19,421 nt of DNA from JAFGTE01 sp043800105 (GTDB lineage: Bacteria; Patescibacteriota; Gracilibacteria; UM-FILTER-43-11), in assembly GCA_043800105.1 (NCBI GenBank), contig JAZDNJ010000091.1, positions 1-19,421 of the forward strand. Direction: 5' to 3'. The first letter of the stretch is position 1; every line of letters starts with the position of its first letter. Of the stretch, positions 14,909 to 19,421 are shown one piece after another. The notes under the pieces are model-generated. The model made no database searches and was not told where the DNA came from. It saw nothing but the letters and a program-made list of their open reading frames with translations. The position numbers and the translations under genes are program-made.

Positions 14909-15865
14909 CTATTTAGTGCCAATCAGATACGCAATATAGCCAAAATAAAGCAGTATCATTAAAATCCCCTCCCATCTTTCAATGGTATGTTTTCTGCCCA
15001 TAAACATTGTCAGAAAAAGAACCAGACTCGCAAAAATCACCATTAAAATATCCGCACCTGAACCAACGCTGAAGGGAAGCGGTCGGATAAGCGCACTAAA
15101 GCCCAGAATCCAGAAGATATTGAAAATATTAGATCCGACTATGTTTCCAACGGCAATGTCTGTTTGTTTCTTGTGTGCGGCCATGGCTGAAGTGGCCAGT
15201 TCAGGCAAAGAAGTGCCTATGGCTACAATCGTGAGGCCAATCAGCGACTGGCTGACGTTAAAAAACGTGGCAATATTCACAGCCCCGTCAACAATCCACT
15301 TACCCCCGATCACCAGGCCGATCAGTCCGAAAACAATGTACAGTGAAGCCCGCAAATAGCTTAACGGCTTAATTTCAATTTCATCAGACTCTCCGGTCAC
15401 TTTTGAAATGCCGAAAGTGTAATACAGGAAAATAATGAAAAAAGACAACAACACAATGCCGTCGATTCTTGTCAGTCCGGAAAAACTTCCGCCATCAATA
15501 CGCGAGTCGTTGACCAGCACACCCAGTAAAATAGCGGCAAGCAGACTTAAAGGAATCTCCTTCCACACAGTGTTTTTTTTGGTCGCCAGCGGATAGATAA
15601 TGGAGGAAATCCCTAGAATCAGTAAAATATTTGCAATATTGCTACCCACAATATTTCCGATGGCGATTTCAGTATTCCCCTGAACGCTGGCAAAAATATT
15701 CACAATAAACTCAGGCGCCGAAGTGCCGAACGCGACAATGGTAAGTCCTATGACAATGCTTGAGATTTTCAGTTTTTTAGCAATAGACGCAGAACCGTCA
15801 ACAAGAAGATCGGCTCCTTTAATAAGAAGAACAAACCCGGCGGCAAAGAGAAAATAAACAAGCAT
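14909..15865 (-). CDS. Sodium/calcium exchanger family (CaCA) antiporter
   Basis: An integral membrane antiporter of 318 residues, the usual size for YrbG-like CaCA members. The two alpha repeats are clear: GTSAPEFIVN (47-56) with GNIVGSNIANI (70-80), and GTSLPELATS (217-226) with GNIVGSNIFNI (240-250). The acidic Glu in each repeat (E52, E222) is the expected ion ligand. About ten hydrophobic helices are visible, and a polar loop at about 155-170 divides the halves. The ion pair (Na+/Ca2+, K+ or H+) cannot be fixed from sequence. It follows the metalloprotease gene on the same strand after 27 bases. The start follows an A/T-rich stretch with no Shine-Dalgarno. Confidence 0.95.
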   Translation of the reverse strand: MLVYFLFAAGFVLLIKGADLLVDGSASIAKKLKISSIVIGLTIVAFGTSAPEFIVNIFASVQGNTEIAIGNIVGSNIANILLILGISSIIYPLATKKNTVWKEIPLSLLAAILLGVLVNDSRIDGGSFSGLTRIDGIVLLSFFIIFLYYTFGISKVTGESDEIEIKPLSYLRASLYIVFGLIGLVIGGKWIVDGAVNIATFFNVSQSLIGLTIVAIGTSLPELATSAMAAHKKQTDIAVGNIVGSNIFNIFWILGFSALIRPLPFSVGSGADILMVIFASLVLFLTMFMGRKHTIERWEGILMILLYFGYIAYLIGTK

Positions 15866-15892
15866 ATTTAAAAATTAGAATTTAGTGATTTC

Positions 15893-16504
15893 TCAGGTAG
15901 CAATCATTATTCCAGCCGTTATCAGATCATATCCAAACTGCAGATAGGTACCAAAAAATGAAAAGCCGGAGACCTCCGCAATCAGACGGTCCGCGATAAT
16001 CAGAAGAATAATGTAAATAGGCCCCTGAGACAGAAAGCGCTGATACCAGTCCTCTCTTGATCTGGGAATAACCAGTCCCAACAACTTGGAACCGTCCAGG
16101 GGGGCTATCGGAATCAGATTGAAAAGAAAAAGAATAAGGCTAAGCTGATAAATCGCCCGCAGAACCTCAGAAAAAAGACCCGGCAAAGACAAATATTTGA
16201 ACATAATCGCGACCACAACAGCTGTCAGCAGATTGGTCATAGGACCGGCCATCGAAATCAGCGCCGCGTCCCGACGCGGATGTTTTAAGTTGTTGTAGTT
16301 GAAAGGAACCGGCTTCCCCCATCCGAAATGAGCGATAAAAATCATAATGGTCCCTAAAATATCCAGATGCCTCAGGGGATTAAGTGACACGCGCCCTTCC
16401 ATCTTGGCCGTCGGATCACCTAATTTAAAAGCTACCCAGGCATGAGCCGCCTCGTGCACTGTAACACAAACCGCCAGGGCGATTAAAAGATATATGATAT
16501 TCAT
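15893..16504 (-). CDS. Site-2 protease-like membrane metalloprotease (M50 family)
   Basis: The 203-residue membrane protein has the zinc motif HEAAH (17-21) in its first helix and the second motif FNLIPIAPLDGSKLLG (128-143), where Asp137 is the third zinc ligand in the family. AGPMTNLLTAV (86-96) is also typical. There is no PDZ or CBS domain, so it belongs to the minimal M50 group common in bacteria and archaea. Known relatives cut membrane-embedded substrates such as anti-sigma factors or signal peptide remnants; the substrate here is unknown. It is the first gene of a two-gene minus-strand unit with the exchanger, and it is divergent from rpmB. Confidence 0.92.
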   Translation of the reverse strand: MNIIYLLIALAVCVTVHEAAHAWVAFKLGDPTAKMEGRVSLNPLRHLDILGTIMIFIAHFGWGKPVPFNYNNLKHPRRDAALISMAGPMTNLLTAVVVAIMFKYLSLPGLFSEVLRAIYQLSLILFLFNLIPIAPLDGSKLLGLVIPRSREDWYQRFLSQGPIYIILLIIADRLIAEVSGFSFFGTYLQFGYDLITAGIMIAT

Positions 16505-16513
16505 GAAATAAAA

Positions 16514-16564
16514 TTGACAATCCTTTGCTCAGATGATAGTTTTCATAAGCTTTTTTACTATACT
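16514..16564 (+). promoter_or_regulatory. Candidate promoter elements upstream of rpmB
   Basis: A perfect TTGACA (16514-16519) has only a weak -10 at 17 bp (TAGTTT, 16537-16542). A better -10, TATACT (16559-16564), ends 13 bases before the rpmB ATG but has no clear -35. Either could be used. The latter would leave a leader of about 6 nt. Confidence 0.35.
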
Positions 16565-16577
16565 CAATTTATACCCC

Positions 16578-16766
16578 ATGTCCAAAGTTTGCCAGGTATG
16601 TTCCAAGGGGCCTACAACAGGTCACAACGTCAGCCATTCCGTCCGCCGAACCAAGCGACGTTTTTTGCCTAATCTGACTACTAAAAAAGTTTACGACATT
16701 AAAACAGGCAAAACGGAAAAGAAAAAACTCTGCATGAAGTGCCTGAAAACAGCTTCGAAGGCATAG
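16578..16766 (+). CDS. rpmB: 50S ribosomal protein L28, zinc-binding form
   Basis: L28 is part of the large ribosomal subunit. The frame opens at 16533, but the family N-terminus is MSKVCQVCSKGPTTGHNVSHS, so the ATG at 16578 is used, giving 62 residues. The SVRRTKRRFLPNL core (21-33) is diagnostic. Four cysteines in two CxxC pairs (C5/C8 and C52/C55) make this the zinc-ribbon form; many bacteria have a zinc-free paralogue. No second copy or Zur-type site is seen here. The stop is followed by a hairpin at 16799-16820. Confidence 0.96.
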   Translation: MSKVCQVCSKGPTTGHNVSHSVRRTKRRFLPNLTTKKVYDIKTGKTEKKKLCMKCLKTASKA

Positions 16767-16798
16767 GCTGAACTGAATCTATTATATGAATCTTCATT

Positions 16799-16823
16799 AA
16801 GGGATAGTCTGCTATCCCTTTCA
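16799..16823 (+). terminator. Hairpin after rpmB, weak intrinsic terminator
   Basis: A perfect 9-bp stem, AAGGGATAG (16799-16807) / CTATCCCTT (16812-16820), with the four-base loop TCTG. Only three T follow, so termination may be partial. It sits between rpmB and tRNA-Ser(GGA) and could instead be a processing site. Confidence 0.55.
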
Positions 16824-16830
16824 ATTATCC

Positions 16831-16920
16831 GGAGAGATGCCAGAGTGGTCGAATGGGCTCGCTTGGAAGGCGAGTGTAGGGGTAACTCTACCGAGGGTTC
16901 GAATCCCTCTCTCTCCGCCA
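16831..16920 (+). tRNA. tRNA-Ser (anticodon GGA)
   Basis: Acceptor stem GGAGAGA (16831-16837) pairs with TCTCTCC (16910-16916), followed by G and an encoded CCA. The anticodon arm CTCGC-TTGGAAG-GCGAG gives anticodon GGA. The long variable arm and the T arm GAGGG-TTCGAAT-CCCTC are as expected for tRNA-Ser. It reads UCC and UCU codons. Confidence 0.97.
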
Positions 16921-17005
16921 GCTGTTCTATTAAAGTTAAGTCCGCACTAAACCCGCACGGATATTTGTGGTACAGTAAAACACTTAGCAAATAATCTTCA
17001 ATCCT

Positions 17006-17560
17006 ATGAAACTTTCAAAATACATGGAAATTCTGGAGGAAATGACCCGGATTTACAGAACGGAAGGTGATCTTGAGGATGCGGCGCTGGACATACAGCC
17101 CAGTGACTTCGGAATGATCAGGCAGGATTATGAATGGGCCGTCAAAGCACTTCATGAATCCGTCCGAAATAACAAAAATCTTCTGGGCATCTTCCAGGCC
17201 GGGCCAGGCACATCCGCCTCTCCGGAACAAATGAAAAAGGCGGAAATAAATCCAAGTGATTTGCGGCTTCACATCGCGCACGTACGTCTTGATCTGAAAG
17301 CCTTAATCGCGACAATTCCCAAAGCACATCAGGATAAAACAAGAGAAATTACCATCCGGCTGTTGCAGGAGCTGACCAGCAGAGCAAATATTACAGATCT
17401 GGGACAGGTATTCAGTGACGAAGAAGCCGCTGTTGTTAAAGCAAACTGCCAGGAAGAGGAGCCCGTTGCCGATACGGCCGATAACCGTGATGCTGAAGAA
17501 CCTCAAACTGATTTCGACGCCCTGATGATTCAATTGCGGAAAGAAGGGAAAATTCTGTAG
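17006..17560 (+). CDS. Unknown soluble protein of 184 residues
   Basis: I do not recognise this family. The first 135 residues are predominantly helix-forming (MKLSKYMEILEEMTRIYR, later HVRLDLKALIATIPKAHQDK). They are followed by an acidic, probably disordered stretch (about 140-170) and a short C-terminal helix DALMIQLRKEGKIL. There is no signal peptide or membrane segment. Coding is supported by a sustained frame of normal composition between two tRNA-Ser genes. The ATG follows CTTCAATCCT with no Shine-Dalgarno, and a weak AATAAT lies 10 bases upstream. The tRNA-Ser(CGA) starts 14 bases after the stop, so the two are probably transcribed together and the tRNA released by processing. Confidence 0.7.
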   Translation: MKLSKYMEILEEMTRIYRTEGDLEDAALDIQPSDFGMIRQDYEWAVKALHESVRNNKNLLGIFQAGPGTSASPEQMKKAEINPSDLRLHIAHVRLDLKALIATIPKAHQDKTREITIRLLQELTSRANITDLGQVFSDEEAAVVKANCQEEEPVADTADNRDAEEPQTDFDALMIQLRKEGKIL

Positions 17561-17574
17561 AATCCGAATATCAG

Positions 17575-17665
17575 GGAGAAATGCCGGAGTGGTCGAACGG
17601 GGCGCTCTCGAAAAGCGCTGTCCCGCCTAGCGGGACCGAGGGTTCGAATCCCTCTTTCTCCGCCA
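17575..17665 (+). tRNA. tRNA-Ser (anticodon CGA)
   Basis: Acceptor stem GGAGAAA (17575-17581) pairs with TTTCTCC (17655-17661), followed by G and an encoded CCA. The anticodon arm GCGCT-CTCGAAA-AGCGC gives anticodon CGA, reading UCG. The long variable stem GTCCCGC/GCGGGAC and a standard T arm confirm tRNA-Ser. No separate promoter or terminator is evident. Its last 18 bases recur at 17788-17805. Confidence 0.97.
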
Positions 17666-17805
17666 ACTCAACTACTGAGTTACTTGTAAAAAGTAATTTG
17701 GTATTCTGAGATTCGAAGGGCAGGGGGGTTCGAGACGAAAAATGAGGAATGAAATGACGAATATTTGAGTCCTCGACGAAGGAGAGCATCCCTCTTTCTC
17801 CGCCA
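17666..17805 (+). repeat. tRNA-Ser 3'-end duplication, possible attachment-site remnant
   Basis: The last 18 bases of tRNA-Ser(CGA), ATCCCTCTTTCTCCGCCA (17648-17665), recur exactly at 17788-17805, 140 bp away. The 122 bases between have no convincing gene. Just before the copy, GGAGA (17781-17785) can pair with TCTCC (17797-17801), leaving G and CCA unpaired at the 3' side, like a tRNA acceptor minihelix. Integrative elements often use tRNA 3' ends as attachment sites and leave such repeats. No integrase is seen, so this would be a remnant, or else a decayed tRNA duplicate. Confidence 0.55.
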
Positions 17806-17833
17806 TCTTAATCGCTTTCAGCACTGAAACAAA

Positions 17834-17839
17834 TAAACT
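17834..17839 (+). promoter_or_regulatory. Candidate -10 box (TAAACT) before the two-helix membrane protein gene
   Basis: TAAACT ends 7 bases before the ATG at 17847, the spacing expected for a leaderless transcript. No clear -35 is present. Confidence 0.3.
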
Positions 17840-17846
17840 GTTTGTT

Positions 17847-18353
17847 ATGACCTTTGCTTTAAACGGCACGTCCATCGATCTTGATCAGGAAATCCTGAGC
17901 AGCCTGCTTTTTCCGGTTCTGTCGATAATATTTTTTCTTCTGATTTTCAGAATTATAGTCTTCGCCATCAAATCCTTGATAGGCAAAGTGACAGAGCGGC
18001 TGCCTGAAGGGCATTCCCTCACAGAATTGAGTAAAATAGCGAAGGAATTTCCTGTTCAGAAAAACTGGCAGGAAATCAAAGACAACTGGGACATTAGAAT
18101 TAACCGCGAAACGGGCAAAATAACCGTTAAAAGAAAAACAGACGACGGCAAGGCTGGCGACAGCACGCTCAAACCAACAGAGATTCAGGTGACTGAACTT
18201 GCTCAGCTGCCGGCCGAGATCAGACAGCTGGTGGACAAAACGGATCAGTCACACTCCCCTTTTCCCTACGAACTGAAACAAAAACTTAAAAGAACAGCAC
18301 TCATCGTATTTGTTATCGCTCTGTTTTATGGCCTGCGTCGTTTTTTCGGATAG
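17847..18353 (+). CDS. Two-helix membrane protein of unknown function
   Basis: I do not recognise this family. The 168 residues have a long hydrophobic segment at 18-42 and a second at 150-166 close to the C-terminus, which ends in basic and aromatic residues (GLRRFFG). The roughly 105 residues between them are charged and soluble, with a strand-like segment (WDIRINRETGKITVKRK, 81-97) followed by a Lys-rich linker. Both ends would be membrane-tethered with the middle in one compartment. The gene stands between the tRNA-Ser 3'-end copy and a structured intergenic region. There is no Shine-Dalgarno. Confidence 0.75.
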   Translation: MTFALNGTSIDLDQEILSSLLFPVLSIIFFLLIFRIIVFAIKSLIGKVTERLPEGHSLTELSKIAKEFPVQKNWQEIKDNWDIRINRETGKITVKRKTDDGKAGDSTLKPTEIQVTELAQLPAEIRQLVDKTDQSHSPFPYELKQKLKRTALIVFVIALFYGLRRFFG

Positions 18354-18355
18354 CC

Positions 18356-18526
18356 AAAAATAAAAACCCCAATTCTGACATTCGCTCCGTGCTATTTAAT
18401 CCTTGCTTTTAAGTGGGAGAGGCCGACCCGGGGATGCCGAATGTAAAACCATATCCCTTATGCAAGCTGAACGAGTTAATGCACAGAGCTAAGCGTTCAG
18501 GCTCGAGTTTTTATTTTTATTTTCGG
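18356..18526 (+). ncRNA. Candidate structured RNA of about 160 nt, unknown family
   Basis: This gap holds no reading frame of note but has nested complementary segments. AAAAATAAAAAC (18356-18367) is perfectly complementary to GTTTTTATTTTT (18507-18518) and would close the whole element. Inside, ACATTCG (18378-18384) pairs with CGAATGT (18438-18444), extendable by CTCC (18385-18388) with GGGG (18430-18433). AGCTGAACG (18465-18473) pairs with CGTTCAGGCT (18494-18503) with one bulged G. A U-rich tail (18508-18524) follows this last hairpin, so plus-strand transcription with termination there is the simplest reading. Signature motifs of tmRNA, SRP RNA, RNase P RNA and 6S RNA were not found. It may instead be the 3' UTR and terminator of the preceding gene. 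Confidence 0.42.
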
Positions 18527-18595
18527 ATACATTGAATCAAATTTGTGTTCATGTTTCAAGGATTTGCCGTTGACAGAAAAAAATCCGCTTAGCTC

Positions 18596-18625
18596 TTGAC
18601 TAAAAAAGTCGCCTTCATGTAATTT
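18596..18625 (+). promoter_or_regulatory. Promoter of tRNA-Thr
   Basis: -35 TTGACT (18596-18601), an 18-bp spacer and -10 TAATTT (18620-18625). Transcription would begin a few bases before the tRNA at 18636. A separate perfect TTGACA at 18570-18575 has no matching -10 at 16-18 bp. Confidence 0.5.
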
Positions 18626-18635
18626 AATGCGGCAA

Positions 18636-18711
18636 GCCGTTATAGCTCAGCTGGTAGAGCGCATCCATGGTAAGGATGAGGTCCCCGGTTCAATCCCGGG
18701 TAACGGCTCCA
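18636..18711 (+). tRNA. tRNA-Thr (anticodon GGT)
   Basis: Acceptor stem GCCGTTA (18636-18642) pairs with TAACGGC (18701-18707), followed by T and an encoded CCA. The anticodon arm CATCC-ATGGTAA-GGATG gives anticodon GGT, reading ACC and ACU. The D arm (TAGCTCAGCTGGTAGAGC) and T arm (CCCGG-TTCAATC-CCGGG) are standard. Confidence 0.97.
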
Positions 18712-18741
18712 CTTTTTGGATTTGCATTCAAAAAGTTTTTT
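18711..18741 (+). terminator. Intrinsic terminator after tRNA-Thr
   Basis: Stem ACTTTTTG (18711-18718) / CAAAAAGT (18729-18736) with a 10-base loop, then a run of six T (18736-18741). The stem is A/T-rich and starts at the last base of the CCA end. Confidence 0.6.
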
Positions 18742-18788
18742 GATGTATCCTGACACCTTCAAATTCCAAAATTCCTAACTGAAATCAC

Positions 18789-19421
18789 ATGAAGCCATCA
18801 AATGAAACACAGCGTTTCGAAAGCATGCTTCCTCCTGCTCCAAAGCGCACTCCCCGTTTTAGGAATGCCGGCGAGGACTACCTGCAACTATCCTACGAAG
18901 AACTTGAAGAACGAAATCTAAGTATCCGCGACCGGGTTGAAAAAGGCGACCCGGATGATATGAATACACTGGAAGAAGATATTCTGGGTAAACTGGAAAA
19001 AGAAAATCAGGTCAAAGCCCTCACCGTATATTTCTCGGACATGGAAGGAGTACTGCACAGCCTTGATTACGATAAGGCGCACATTCTGGAATCCGGGGAC
19101 AACCTGACCTTCGACGGATCATCCATCAGCGGCTTTAGCTCGCTTGATAAATCCGACCTTAGGTTCCACATCGACTGGACTTCATTCAGATGGGCCCCTG
19201 CCGACGTCTTCGGCGCCGGTAAAGTCATCGTGTTTGCAAATGTCTGTGACCAGGACGGCAACCCTTATCGCGGAGACTTCCGTTCCCGCTTAAAGAGTGA
19301 ACTGGAAGATCTGCGTTCCAGAGAGGGCATTAAAATGAATGTTGCCCCGGAGGTCGAAGGTATTCTATTGGAAGGACTTGATGCCGAACAGCATTTCGAC
19401 GCCCGCGAAGGCATGAAAGTT
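18789..19421 (+). CDS. glnA: Glutamine synthetase family protein, N-terminal part (runs off the window)
   Basis: Glutamine synthetase makes glutamine from glutamate, ammonia and ATP. The open frame reaches the right edge, with 211 residues visible. The beta-grasp region starts near VKALTVYFSDMEGVLHSL (76-92). FDGSSISGFSSLDKSDL (108-124) is the hallmark segment, whose Asp and Ser help form the neighbouring subunit's active site. PEVEGILLEG (187-196) aligns with the PExEFFLF strand: both metal-site Glu (E188, E190) are kept but the first Phe is Gly. About 75 residues precede the usual start and are charged and helix-like (SYEELEERNLSIRDRVEKGD). A shorter start at an internal Met is possible but would lie inside that helix. 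There is no Shine-Dalgarno. The catalytic half is outside the window, so activity cannot be judged. Confidence 0.8.
   Translation, partial: MKPSNETQRFESMLPPAPKRTPRFRNAGEDYLQLSYEELEERNLSIRDRVEKGDPDDMNTLEEDILGKLEKENQVKALTVYFSDMEGVLHSLDYDKAHILESGDNLTFDGSSISGFSSLDKSDLRFHIDWTSFRWAPADVFGAGKVIVFANVCDQDGNPYRGDFRSRLKSELEDLRSREGIKMNVAPEVEGILLEGLDAEQHFDAREGMKV

Noticed and set aside
14171..14962. Plus-strand frame of 263 residues
   Set aside because: It lies opposite the repeat-bearing lipoprotein, which has a lipobox, internal duplication and a strong promoter.
16691..16990. Minus-strand frame of 99 residues containing EGFEPSVELPL
   Set aside because: It is antisense to tRNA-Ser(GGA). The EGFEPSV-type peptide is a known false product of translating tRNA-Ser genes backwards.
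17571..17875. Minus-strand frames of 72 and 67 residues across tRNA-Ser(CGA) and its 3'-end copy
   Set aside because: They are antisense translations of the tRNA and the repeat segment, with no start signals and no family resemblance.
18356..18526. Assignment of the structured region to tmRNA, SRP RNA, RNase P RNA or 6S RNA
   Set aside because: There is no GGAAGGAAGCA-type SRP loop, no GAGGAAAGTCC of RNase P, no tRNA-like ends of tmRNA, and the branched layout does not fit the 6S rod.
1..19421. CRISPR array, transposase, toxin-antitoxin or phage genes
   Set aside because: No regularly spaced repeats, no IS-type inverted repeats with a transposase, and no recognisable defence or phage proteins in any frame.

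Overview
The window looks like a piece of a compact bacterial genome, probably of the Candidate Phyla Radiation (Patescibacteria) or a similar streamlined lineage. This is an inference from gene spacing of a few to tens of bases, absence of Shine-Dalgarno motifs at every start examined, many -10-like boxes just upstream of start codons, several small lipoprotein or membrane proteins of unknown family, and unusual domain fusions. The genetic code is standard: uvrC, the DJ-1-like gene and rlmE all end in TGA. No phylogenetic marker was searched, so the lineage is tentative.

Left part (1-7115). A gene tail of unknown family converges on a minus-strand set: an unknown protein, then uvrC, then a DJ-1/PfpI protein. 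The UvrC carries a complete GNAT acetyltransferase-like domain inserted inside its RNase H-type nuclease domain. Plus-strand genes follow with clear sigma70-type promoters: a tRNA-dihydrouridine synthase and a STAS-domain protein. A minus-strand gene then encodes a fusion of a gamma-glutamylcyclotransferase-like domain with a nucleotidyltransferase-like domain.

Middle (7222-14830). trpS, pyrG and a four-helix membrane protein run on the plus strand. They meet a six-gene minus-strand run: a lipoprotein with a duplicated GWY motif, a secreted VanW-like protein, a 48-residue lipoprotein, an RsuA/RluB-type pseudouridine synthase, rsmG and rlmE. The last three modify rRNA, so an envelope block and a ribosome-maturation block are joined.

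Right part (14909-19421). A Na+/Ca2+ exchanger and a site-2-protease-like metalloprotease lie on the minus strand. On the plus strand are rpmB, tRNA-Ser(GGA), an unknown gene, tRNA-Ser(CGA) whose 3' end is duplicated 140 bp downstream, a two-helix membrane protein, a roughly 160-nt region with strong RNA-like structure, tRNA-Thr(GGT) and the start of a glutamine synthetase gene with a long N-terminal extension.

The strongest candidates for something new are the UvrC-GNAT protein, the structured intergenic element at 18356-18526, the cyclotransferase-nucleotidyltransferase fusion, and the tRNA-Ser 3'-end duplication. No CRISPR array, transposase or recognisable defence system was seen. Every intergenic gap is shorter than 300 bases.
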